Positions 24,330-31,639 of a stretch of 41,689 nucleotides of DNA are shown here, piece after piece. The DNA is taken from the NCBI GenBank assembly GCA_910578335.1, contig CAJTPU010000029.1, positions 1 through 41,689 of the forward strand. Reading direction: 5' to 3'. Source of the DNA: an uncultured Lachnospiraceae bacterium (GTDB lineage: Bacteria; Bacillota; Clostridia; Lachnospirales; Lachnospiraceae). The translations under genes were made by a program, and so were the position numbers. Under the pieces are notes generated by a model. That model was not told where the DNA came from. It saw nothing but the letters and a program-made list of their open reading frames with translations, and ran no database searches. Position 1 is the first letter of the stretch. Every line of letters begins with the position of its first letter.

Positions 24330-25408
24330 GCTGCCGCCTCCTTCTTGCCTGTCAGTATTCCCACCAGTTTATTTATCATTTCTCCGTCCAACTGTTTCTG
24401 CAGGCTTCCCTCTTTTGCCATCGCATTTAACAGCCTGTTTTCGTCTAAAAGCAACTCCCTTATTTCTTCTGCACAGTCTGCGTGTTCCGCCACCCAGCCG
24501 ATTCCCTTCTGCTCCATCCAGCGGGCATTGTTCTTTTCCTGCAAAAGAACCGGCTGCCACGAGAAAACGGGCACACGGGCAAAAATCGCCTCAAACAGCG
24601 TGATTCCGCCCGGTTTTGTCACTATCAAATCCGCTCTCGCCATATACTCCCATATTTTGTCCGCATACCCCACTACCTGCATGTTCTCCCAGCGCCCGTG
24701 CAGGCGTTCCCACAGCTTTTCGTTATAGCCTGTAACAATCGTTATATGCGTGTCAGGAATCTCATGTAAGGATTGATAAAACGAGGTATCCTTCGGCAAA
24801 AGCCCCAATCCTCCTCCCATAATCAAAAGCTCCCTCTTCCCTGTGCCACAGTGGGTAAGCTGTCGGAACTCTTCTCTGACCGGAATTCCCGTCACGCACA
24901 CAAACGCCGGATTCACCCCTTTTTCCGCCAGCTTCTGCCGTACCTCCTCACTTGGCACCAGATAATAATCCGTGTTCCGGTTAATCCATTCCGGATGTGC
25001 CGTCACATCGGTAATACAAGTAAGCAGAGGAATACCGCTCCCTGTTTTTTCTTTCAAACGCGATACAAGCTGTGCGCAGAGAGGATGCGTAGCAATCACC
25101 ACGTCCGGTTTTTTTTCACAAAACAGCTCTGACAGCCGACTAAAAAACAGACTCTCCATAGGCGGACGGGTATCCGTCCGCCCCATGGAAGTAAATTTAT
25201 AATACGTATTAAAAATGGGGCTTCCATGGAAAACCATCAGATGAAACCCCTTATACATCGCTTTTGATAATTTTGGCATGGCATAAGTCAGAAAATCCAC
25301 CACATCCACAGCCGCCTCCGGAAAACTGTGCCAAAGCTGCTGCTGCAGCGAATTGGCAGCCGCCAGATGTCCTGTTCCAAATTTCCCTGTCAAGATTAAG
25401 ATATTCAT
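24326..25408 (-). CDS. MGDG/UgtP-family glycolipid glycosyltransferase
   Basis: A 360-aa GT28-type enzyme that transfers a sugar from UDP-sugar to diacylglycerol or a related lipid, acting at the inner membrane face. The N-terminal MGDG-synthase domain begins MNILILTGKFGTGHLAAANSL, with GTGH as the lipid-acceptor loop. The C-terminal nucleotide-sugar domain has IMGGGLGLLP and VTKPGGITLFEA. Sugar and acceptor cannot be told from sequence. The neighbouring flippase-like gene overlaps by four bases, so the two probably act in sequence. Confidence 0.88.
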   Translation of the reverse strand: MNILILTGKFGTGHLAAANSLQQQLWHSFPEAAVDVVDFLTYAMPKLSKAMYKGFHLMVFHGSPIFNTYYKFTSMGRTDTRPPMESLFFSRLSELFCEKKPDVVIATHPLCAQLVSRLKEKTGSGIPLLTCITDVTAHPEWINRNTDYYLVPSEEVRQKLAEKGVNPAFVCVTGIPVREEFRQLTHCGTGKRELLIMGGGLGLLPKDTSFYQSLHEIPDTHITIVTGYNEKLWERLHGRWENMQVVGYADKIWEYMARADLIVTKPGGITLFEAIFARVPVFSWQPVLLQEKNNARWMEQKGIGWVAEHADCAEEIRELLLDENRLLNAMAKEGSLQKQLDGEMINKLVGILTGKKEAAA

Positions 25409-25534
25409 GTCTTCTTTCTCCTTTCGGTCTTACAGGATTAGGATAACCGCTTTTTCTAAATCCCTAATCGCTATAAATCGAAAAAAATTTGAAAGAAAAT
25501 CATAAAAATAACCTACAATCCGACGCTTTTCCCA

Positions 25535-26053
25535 CTATGGGACATCGCTCTGCTGCGCCTGCTTCCAAAACAGCATTTCCATTTCTGCCGGTATTTCTTT
25601 CATTCCCCGCAGCACCCATTCATTAGTCAGCCCAAAAAGACCTCCTGACATGAAAGCAGTCTGATAAGCATTCTGCGTCTCTCCTGTAAGGCTCTGCTTT
25701 CCGCATCGGACGATATGCTCCATCAGAAGATGGGAAAGACCTGCACTGTACATAAAATTGATTTCATCCTTCATATCCGTAAAATGTTGAAACATTTCCG
25801 CAATCACATGAATGTATCTGTCCGGGTCCGCAATAAAATCAGACCACCATGAAGCAGTTCGCTCCATCAGGTACTGACGGAAAATATCATCTAAAGACGC
25901 AAAATTTCTATAAAATGAATTCCGGCTGACGCCCGCTGTGTTTACCAGCTCCGATATACTAATATCCTCATACCGCTTCTTCTTCATCAATTGAAACAAC
26001 GCTGTCGTAATACATTCGCGCACAAATAAATTGGCAGGATGTTTTCTCTCCAT
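25535..26053 (-). CDS. TetR/AcrR family transcriptional regulator
   Basis: A 172-aa repressor-type protein. The helix-turn-helix covers residues about 27-58 (YEDISISELVNTAGVSRNSF then YRNFASLDDIF), as in the TetR family. The C-terminal helices form a ligand pocket of unknown specificity and end with a TetR_C-like segment. It is divergent from an alpha/beta hydrolase gene, and the 204-base spacer holds four copies of one half-site, two of them on the -10 boxes of the two promoters, so it probably represses itself and the hydrolase. Confidence 0.88.
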   Translation of the reverse strand: MERKHPANLFVRECITTALFQLMKKKRYEDISISELVNTAGVSRNSFYRNFASLDDIFRQYLMERTASWWSDFIADPDRYIHVIAEMFQHFTDMKDEINFMYSAGLSHLLMEHIVRCGKQSLTGETQNAYQTAFMSGGLFGLTNEWVLRGMKEIPAEMEMLFWKQAQQSDVP

Positions 26054-26090
26054 TCATACTCTCCCGATAACTTGATATTAATATGTGACA

Positions 26091-26119
26091 ATTGTACCAT
26101 ACGCTTCAGACGAACTCAA
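26091..26119 (-). promoter_or_regulatory. Promoter of the tetR-type gene
   Basis: TTGAGT (26119-26114), a 17-base spacer and TACAAT (26096-26091). The -10 box is embedded in an operator half-site. Confidence 0.65.
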
Positions 26120-26188
26120 GGCGTCCACATTTTGATTCCTAAGACTGGTACAATTGCCATGCCTTTGTACCAGTACCGGTTTCTCCCA

Positions 26189-26216
26189 TTGCATCCTCAT
26201 ATTTTTATGGTACAAT
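26189..26216 (+). promoter_or_regulatory. Promoter of the alpha/beta hydrolase gene
   Basis: TTGCAT (26189-26194), a 16-base spacer and TACAAT (26211-26216), 42 bases before the start codon. The -10 box is embedded in an operator half-site, mirroring the divergent promoter. Confidence 0.6.
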
Positions 26217-26257
26217 TGTTACATTCAAAAGGTAACGCAACCGAACAGGAGAAGAAA

Positions 26258-27184
26258 ATGAAAAAAACGCTCAAAATTATCGGTATTATTTTATTGGTGA
26301 TTGTGCTGCTTATGGCATTGCTGTTCTTAGGCGTAAAATGGTTTTTTCAAAAGATGCTTACCGCCCCCATGGTTCCGGCAAATTACACCGAAATCGTGGA
26401 AGCCGGCGGCGAAATAGAAGCTGCGTATCTTGCTGCCGGAAATTATGAAACGGCATATCTTGCCGTACCCGCTCCTGAAGAATGGGGGAAATACATTATT
26501 TTCTATCCAAAGGAGTTGGAACGAAGTGAAAAGACGTATCCCGTCGTCGTGCTTGTCAACGGTACCGGTGTGTACGCCTCCCGATACCCTGCCCTGTTTG
26601 CACACTTGGCATCATGGGGCTTTATCGTAATCGGCAACGAAGACCCCAGCACCTGCATGGGTACGTCTGCAAATGCAGCATTGTCCTATATTTTAAGTGA
26701 AAACGAAAATGCAGACAGTATTTTTTATCATAAAGCCGATGTAGATAATATCGGTATCAGCGGTCACTCGCAGGGAGGCGTCGGCACCTTTAACGCCATT
26801 ACCATACAGGAACATAGCGATTTATATAAATGTGCCGTAAGCTTATCTCCCACAGAAAGCGTTCTGGCAGATGCTCTACACATGCCTTACGACGCATCAC
26901 AGACAACGATTCCCATTATGATTTTAGCCGGCACCGAACATGATGTCATATCGTTGGAAGGTATGCAGCAAATGTATCAGGAAATCTCTGCGCCGAAGCT
27001 GACGGCAAGGAAATCTGCCAGAGGACATGGCGAAATGCTCTATTGCGCGGACGGCTACGTGACAGCATGGTTTATGTGGCTTTTACAAGGCGATACCTAC
27101 GCCGCAGGCGCATTTACCGGAGAGCATCCGGAAATACTGTACAACGCCCTATACCAAGACCAGCAAAGCAATTTGGCTGATTAG
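26258..27184 (+). CDS. Membrane-anchored alpha/beta hydrolase
   Basis: A 308-aa protein with an N-terminal signal anchor (residues 6-30, hydrophobic after MKKTLK) and an extracytoplasmic alpha/beta-hydrolase domain. The nucleophile elbow is GISGHSQGG with Ser171; Asp229 (GTEHDVIS) and His257 (SARGHGEM) complete a likely triad. The domain resembles the dienelactone hydrolase/PET-hydrolase-like group; the natural substrate is unknown. The frame is open from 26039, but AGGAGA lies just before the ATG at 26258 and only this start gives a signal anchor. Likely controlled by the divergent TetR protein, followed by a strong terminator. Confidence 0.87.
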   Translation: MKKTLKIIGIILLVIVLLMALLFLGVKWFFQKMLTAPMVPANYTEIVEAGGEIEAAYLAAGNYETAYLAVPAPEEWGKYIIFYPKELERSEKTYPVVVLVNGTGVYASRYPALFAHLASWGFIVIGNEDPSTCMGTSANAALSYILSENENADSIFYHKADVDNIGISGHSQGGVGTFNAITIQEHSDLYKCAVSLSPTESVLADALHMPYDASQTTIPIMILAGTEHDVISLEGMQQMYQEISAPKLTARKSARGHGEMLYCADGYVTAWFMWLLQGDTYAAGAFTGEHPEILYNALYQDQQSNLAD

Positions 27185-27194
27185 GAAACTAAAA

Positions 27195-27249
27195 AAGGCA
27201 TTCTCTTTTGAAGGTCGATACAGTCGCCTCAAAAGAGAATACCTTTTAA
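27195..27249. terminator. Strong bidirectional terminator
   Basis: A 17-bp inverted repeat with one mismatch, AAGGCATTCTCTTTTGA against TCAAAAGAGAATACCTT, with A-runs and T-runs on both sides. It serves the hydrolase gene on the plus strand and tRNA-Leu on the minus strand. Confidence 0.9.
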
Positions 27250-27270
27250 TCTTCCATAAAAATTTAGCAA

Positions 27271-27353
27271 TGCTGGTGGCGGGACTTGAACCCGCACTGT
27301 GTCGCCACAAACAGATTTTGAGTCTGCCGCGTCTGCCATTCCGCCACACCAGC
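27271..27353 (-). tRNA. tRNA-Leu (anticodon CAA)
   Basis: An 83-base tRNA with acceptor pairs GCTGGTG/CACCAGC, discriminator A, a D-arm TGGCGGAATGGCAGACGC, an anticodon loop CTCAAAA (anticodon CAA, reading UUG), a long class II variable arm (TGTGGCGACACA) and T-arm GCGGGTTCAAGTCCCGC. The CCA end is not encoded. It has its own promoter and a terminator downstream. Confidence 0.97.
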
Positions 27354-27377
27354 TTACTGCTTTTACAGCCGAATATT

Positions 27378-27406
27378 ATGTTATCATATCCGGCTGTTCT
27401 TGACAA
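27378..27406 (-). promoter_or_regulatory. Promoter of tRNA-Leu
   Basis: TTGTCA (27406-27401), a 17-base spacer and TAACAT (27383-27378), about 25 bases upstream of the mature tRNA 5' end and just after the lysA stop. Confidence 0.65.
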
Positions 27407-27413
27407 GCATTTT

Positions 27414-28682
27414 TTAGAAATTAATTCGGTTGTAAATGTCATAGCCGTCAAAAGTTGCAAAATAGTCCTTCGGCGTCTCCGCTCTCCTGATAAGTGCTAC
27501 GCTTCCATCCTCCTTCAAAAGAAGTTCCGCGGATTTGAGCTTGCCGTTATAGTTGTAACCCATGGCATATCCGTGCGCGCCGGTGTCATGAATCACCAGA
27601 TAATCTCCCATCTCCACCTTAGGCAGCATCCGGTCAATCGCAAATTTGTCATTGTTCTCACACAGAGAGCCCGTTATGTCATACTTGTAATCACAGGGCG
27701 CATTTTCCTTTCCCAACACGGTGATATGGTGGTAAGCGCCGTACATGGCGGGGCGCATCAAATTGACGGCGCAGGCGTCCACACCGATATATTCCTTATG
27801 GGTATGCTTTTCATGGATTGCCGTTGTCACCAGATGCCCATAGGGTCCCATCATAAACCGCCCCAGCTCCGTATAGATTGCCACATCATCCATTCCCGCC
27901 GGAACCAGAATTTCTTCATACGCCTTGCGCACGCCCTCTCCGATAAGGCGGATATCATTCGGCGCCTCCTCCGGTCTGTAAGGAATCCCGATACCACCCG
28001 AAAGATTGATAAAACGGATATGGGCGCCGGTCTCCTCCTGCAGCTTGACAGCCAGCTCAAACAGGGATTTTGCCAGCGTCGGATAATAATCATTTGTCAC
28101 GGTATTGCTTGCCAGAAAAGCATGTATGCCGAAATGCTCTGCGCCCTTCTCTTTTAATATGCGGAAGCCTTCAAACATCTGCTCCGTGGTAAAACCGTAC
28201 TTTGCATCCCCCGGGTTGTCCATAATACTGTTTGCAATGGCAAAATAGCCGCCGGGATTAAAGCGGCAGCTTATGGTCTTGGGGATATAGCCGATGGTTT
28301 TTTCCAAAAAATCAATGTGCGTAATATCATCTAAATTGATGATGGCGCCGAGCTTCGCCGCATAAGCATACTCCTGTGCAGGCGTGTCATTAGAGGAAAA
28401 CATGATATCCTCTCCCTTTACACCCACCGCTTCACTCAGCATAAGCTCTGTGAGGGAAGAGCAATCACAGCCGCAGCCGTACTCCCGCAGTATATCAATT
28501 AAAAACGGATTGGGAGTCGCCTTCACCGCAAAAAATTCCTTGTAGCCCTTATTCCACGCAAACGCCTCCTTCAGCGCTTTTGCATTTTCGCGGATTCCCT
28601 TCTCATCATAGATGTGAAAAGGGGTAGGATATGTTTTCGTTATTTCTGCAATCATTTCTTTGGTCACAAATGCTTTTTTCAT
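27414..28682 (-). CDS. lysA: Diaminopimelate decarboxylase
   Basis: A 422-aa fold-III PLP enzyme that decarboxylates meso-diaminopimelate to lysine. The PLP lysine is K54 in EFFAVKATPNP; the active-site cysteine motif is GSLCENNDKF; the glycine-rich phosphate site appears as LSGGIGIPYRPEE. It belongs to the variant LysA group seen in Clostridia that differs from the classic HSGGG-type motif. It is a stand-alone gene with its own consensus promoter and a leader of only about 40 bases, too short for a lysine riboswitch. Confidence 0.9.
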   Translation of the reverse strand: MKKAFVTKEMIAEITKTYPTPFHIYDEKGIRENAKALKEAFAWNKGYKEFFAVKATPNPFLIDILREYGCGCDCSSLTELMLSEAVGVKGEDIMFSSNDTPAQEYAYAAKLGAIINLDDITHIDFLEKTIGYIPKTISCRFNPGGYFAIANSIMDNPGDAKYGFTTEQMFEGFRILKEKGAEHFGIHAFLASNTVTNDYYPTLAKSLFELAVKLQEETGAHIRFINLSGGIGIPYRPEEAPNDIRLIGEGVRKAYEEILVPAGMDDVAIYTELGRFMMGPYGHLVTTAIHEKHTHKEYIGVDACAVNLMRPAMYGAYHHITVLGKENAPCDYKYDITGSLCENNDKFAIDRMLPKVEMGDYLVIHDTGAHGYAMGYNYNGKLKSAELLLKEDGSVALIRRAETPKDYFATFDGYDIYNRINF

Positions 28683-28724
28683 CGTACTCTAAACCTTTCT
28701 TTGGTCAGTTTCATTTATTTTTAG

Positions 28725-28753
28725 ATATTAACGGTTTTTGCGTTTTTAGTCAA
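28725..28753 (-). promoter_or_regulatory. Promoter of lysA
   Basis: TTGACT (28753-28748), a 17-base spacer and TAATAT (28730-28725). Transcription would begin near 28719, about 36 bases before the lysA ATG. Confidence 0.8.
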
Positions 28754-28783
28754 CCTTTCCTTAAAAAATACTGATGCCGCGCT

Positions 28784-29485
28784 TTAGGATATCAAATCTT
28801 GTATCACTTCTCCTGCAAGTAAAAGCCCTGCTATACTTGGCACATAAGAAATGCTGCCGGGCGCCACGCGCCTGCTGCCCGTTTCTCTCCCTCCCTTTGG
28901 CTGCAGCGCCGGCTCTGTAGAACAGACCACCTTCAGGGACTCTATATCCCTCTTCCGCAATTCTCTGCGCATCACCCGCGCCAAAGGGCACGTCTGCGTC
29001 TGATAAATATCCTGTACTAAAAAGGCAAAAGGATTCAGCTTGTTTCCTGCACCCATCGCTGAGATAACCGGCGTGCCCGCCCTCTTTGCCCTCTCAATAA
29101 TTTCCAATTTTGCCGTGACCGTATCCACCGCATCCACCACATAATCATAAGAGGAAAAAGGAAAGTCCTCTGCATTTTCGGGCAGAAAAAAGCAGGTATG
29201 GATTTCTACCTGCGCCTTCGGATTGATATCCAGTATTCTTTCCTGCATAACCTCCGTCTTATACCGCCCAAGGGTAGAGTGAAGGGCTATCACCTGCCTG
29301 TTGATATTGGACAGAGAAACTACATCATTATCCACCAGCACCAAGCTGCCGACGCCGCTTCTCGCTAACGCCTCCGCCGCATGGCCTCCCACACCGCCGA
29401 TACCAAAGACCGCAACCCGGGCAGCACACAGCTTTTTCATGGCGTCCTGCCCGATTAACATCTCTGTTCTTACAAATTCTTCCAT
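28784..29485 (-). CDS. tcdA: tRNA threonylcarbamoyladenosine dehydratase
   Basis: A 233-aa E1/ThiF-like enzyme that uses ATP to cyclise t6A37 to ct6A in tRNAs reading ANN codons. The nucleotide site is VFGIGGVGGHAAEALARSG (about 26-44), followed by LVDNDVVSLSNINRQ and DAVDTVTAK. The GAGNKLNPFAFLVQDIYQT segment distinguishes TcdA from MoeB/ThiF, and the zinc-binding CxxC pairs of those enzymes are missing. GGAGG lies five to six bases before the ATG. It is 25 bases after ung. Confidence 0.92.
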   Translation of the reverse strand: MEEFVRTEMLIGQDAMKKLCAARVAVFGIGGVGGHAAEALARSGVGSLVLVDNDVVSLSNINRQVIALHSTLGRYKTEVMQERILDINPKAQVEIHTCFFLPENAEDFPFSSYDYVVDAVDTVTAKLEIIERAKRAGTPVISAMGAGNKLNPFAFLVQDIYQTQTCPLARVMRRELRKRDIESLKVVCSTEPALQPKGGRETGSRRVAPGSISYVPSIAGLLLAGEVIQDLIS

Positions 29486-29510
29486 CCTGGTCCTCCAAAC
29501 CGAAGCGTCC

Positions 29511-30194
29511 CTAAACCGTGACGTTCTCTATCTGCCAGTCTATCGGGCGCTCCCCGTTTGCCTCTAAAAATGCATTGGCACGGCTGAAATGCCTGCAGCC
29601 GAAAAATCCCCGGTATGCAGACAGCGGGCTCGGGTGCGGCGCCTGCAGAATCAAATGCTTCGGGTTAGTCAGCATAGGAATTTTGCTCTGCGCCGGTTTT
29701 CCCCACAATAAATACACGATTGGGCGCTCCTGCGCATTAACTGCCTGTATAATGGCGTCCGTAAACTGTTCCCAGCCATGCCCCTTGTGGGAATTTGCCT
29801 GATGCGCGCGGACAGTGAGCACCGTATTTAACAGCAAAACCCCCTGTCTTGCCCATTTTTCCAGATACCCGTTATTCGGAATCTCACACCCCAAGTCGTC
29901 ATGCAGCTCCTGATAAATATTCTGCAGCGACGGCGGAATTTCCTTCTGTGAAAGCGGCACGGAAAAGCTGAGCCCATGCGCCTGATTGTCGTTGTGATAC
30001 GGGTCCTGTCCCAAAATCAAGACCTTCACTTCATGAAGCGGCGTCAGGTGCAGCGCATTAAAAATGTCCTCCGAAGGCGGGTATATCACCGCCCTGCCAT
30101 ACTCCTCCTTCACAAACTGAAATAACTCCTTATAGTATGGCTTCTTAAATTCACTCTGTACTGCCAAAAGCCAGTCATTATCAATCATTGCCAT
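29511..30194 (-). CDS. ung: Uracil-DNA glycosylase (family 1)
   Basis: A 227-aa base-excision repair enzyme removing uracil from DNA. The catalytic motif is LGQDPYHNDNQAHGLSFSV, and the leucine-loop motif is APHPSPLSAYRGFFGCRHFS. Length matches family 1 UDG. GGGAGG is six bases before the ATG at 30194. It sits between hisF and tcdA on the same strand. Confidence 0.97.
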   Translation of the reverse strand: MAMIDNDWLLAVQSEFKKPYYKELFQFVKEEYGRAVIYPPSEDIFNALHLTPLHEVKVLILGQDPYHNDNQAHGLSFSVPLSQKEIPPSLQNIYQELHDDLGCEIPNNGYLEKWARQGVLLLNTVLTVRAHQANSHKGHGWEQFTDAIIQAVNAQERPIVYLLWGKPAQSKIPMLTNPKHLILQAPHPSPLSAYRGFFGCRHFSRANAFLEANGERPIDWQIENVTV

Positions 30195-30246
30195 ATGCTA
30201 CCTCCCATTATGCGCATAAACGGCTGCTTTATCATAACTTTGTACT

Positions 30247-31005
30247 CTATAATCTGACGGACACACCTTTATTTCGCAAATATTCCTTCAGCGCCTTTAT
30301 CTCCAGCTCCTTATAATGGAATAGGGAAGCTGCCAGCACTGCCTGCGCACCGCCTGCTGTCAGCGCTTCGTAAAAGTGCGCCTCGCTGCCGGCGCCGCCT
30401 GAGGCAATCACCGGAATCCGTACCGCCTGCGACACCGCCTTTGTCAGCGGGATATCATAGCCCGCCTTTGTACCGTCACAATCCATACTGGTCAGCAGAA
30501 TCTCTCCGGCTCCCAGGCTCTCCGCTTTTACCGCCCACTCTATCGCGTCAATCCCCATATCAATGCGACCGCCGTTTTTATATATGTGAAAACTGCCGTC
30601 AGCGCACCGCTTTGCATCAATTGCCACCACGACGCACTGGCTGCCAAATTTGTCTGCCGCCTCCGCAATCAGGGACGGATTCATAATTGCTGCGGAATTG
30701 ACGGCAATCTTATCGGCACCCTCCCGCAAAAGCAACCGGAAATCCTCTACAGTCCTGATGCCTCCGCCTACGGTAAAGGGAATAAATACTTTTTCTGCCA
30801 CTCTGCGTACCATATCCGCCACAGTGGCGCGATTGTCACTCGACGCCGTAATATCCAAAAAAACCAGTTCGTCCGCTCCCGCCTTGTCATACGCCGCCGC
30901 CGCTTCCACGGGGTCTCCTGCATCCTTCAAATCTACAAAATTGATTCCTTTTACCACCCTGCCGTCCTTGACATCCAGACAGGGAATAATCCGCTTGGTG
31001 TACAT
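30247..31005 (-). CDS. hisF: Imidazole glycerol phosphate synthase cyclase subunit
   Basis: A 252-aa TIM barrel that combines PRFAR with ammonia from HisH to give imidazole glycerol phosphate and AICAR. The start MYTKRIIPCLDVKDGRVVKG and the motifs VGGGIRT and LLTSMDCDGTKAGYD are diagnostic, including the catalytic aspartates. The ATG shares its A with the hisH stop (TGATG), so the two subunits are coupled. No other his genes are in the window. Confidence 0.97.
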   Translation of the reverse strand: MYTKRIIPCLDVKDGRVVKGINFVDLKDAGDPVEAAAAYDKAGADELVFLDITASSDNRATVADMVRRVAEKVFIPFTVGGGIRTVEDFRLLLREGADKIAVNSAAIMNPSLIAEAADKFGSQCVVVAIDAKRCADGSFHIYKNGGRIDMGIDAIEWAVKAESLGAGEILLTSMDCDGTKAGYDIPLTKAVSQAVRIPVIASGGAGSEAHFYEALTAGGAQAVLAASLFHYKELEIKALKEYLRNKGVSVRL

Positions 31006-31625
31006 CAGACGCTCCCCCTCTCTACGTTGATAAAGTTCTGCAGAATGGCAAGCCCTGTGTCCGAGCTTTTTTCAGGATGAAACTGGCAGGCAAACACATT
31101 TCCGCACTCTACCGAGGCATGAATCTGCACACCGTACTCTGAAACTGCCGTCACAATCCCCGCATCCTCTGCCTGCAGATAATAGGAATGTACAAAATAG
31201 ACATACGATTCCTTAGGGATACCGCAAAACAGCCTGCCCGGATTCGGAAAATGCAGAGAATTCCATCCTATATGCGGCACCTTTATGCCTTCTCCCTCGG
31301 GAATCCGCAATATCCTGCCTTTTAAAATGCCGAGTCCCTCTATCCCCTGACTTTCCTCGCTGCTTTCAAACAAAAGCTGAAGACCGAGGCAAATCCCCAA
31401 AAAAGGCGTCCCGTTTTCTATCGTTTTTTTGATTACGGAAACCAAGCCATAGCGATGCAGCTTATCCATGGCATCCCCAAAAGAGCCGACTCCCGGGAGT
31501 ATGACTTTATCTGCCTGTAAGATAACCTCCGCCTCTCTTGTCACCACTGCTTCTGCCGAAAGGGCAGAAAGCGCTTTTTCCACACTTTTTATATTTCCTG
31601 CGTCATAATCTATAATTGCTATCAA
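31005..31625 (-). CDS. hisH: Imidazole glycerol phosphate synthase glutaminase subunit
   Basis: A 206-aa class I glutaminase that feeds ammonia to HisF. The protein begins (L/M)IAIIDYDAGNIKSV; no ATG lies there, and the start is TTG at 31625-31623, 14 bases after the stop of the upstream gene with AGAGG as ribosome binding site. The nucleophile is in GICLGLQLLF and the His/Glu pair in CQFHPEKS. The frame is open 59 codons further, but that part lies within the preceding gene in another frame. Confidence 0.92.
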   Translation of the reverse strand: MIAIIDYDAGNIKSVEKALSALSAEAVVTREAEVILQADKVILPGVGSFGDAMDKLHRYGLVSVIKKTIENGTPFLGICLGLQLLFESSEESQGIEGLGILKGRILRIPEGEGIKVPHIGWNSLHFPNPGRLFCGIPKESYVYFVHSYYLQAEDAGIVTAVSEYGVQIHASVECGNVFACQFHPEKSSDTGLAILQNFINVERGSV

Positions 31626-31639
31626 TCCCGTATTCCTCT

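Larger units (their letters stand above)
26088..26219. promoter_or_regulatory. TetR operator region with four half-sites
   Basis: The 12-base word TGGTACAATTGT occurs at 26208-26219 and, inverted, exactly at 26088-26099. Between them is a perfect 9-bp inverted repeat CTGGTACAA/TTGTACCAG (26145-26153 and 26165-26173, 11-base spacer). The outer copies contain the TACAAT -10 boxes of the two divergent promoters. The symmetrical layout makes this the likely binding region for the adjacent TetR protein. Confidence 0.7.

Noticed and set aside
27270..28157. A 295-codon open frame on the plus strand opposite lysA
   Set aside because: It begins inside the tRNA-Leu gene and its translation has no family pattern; lysA on the other strand is fully supported.
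28683..28783. Lysine riboswitch before lysA
   Set aside because: The transcript leader predicted from the consensus promoter is only about 36 bases, and no riboswitch core or terminator is present.
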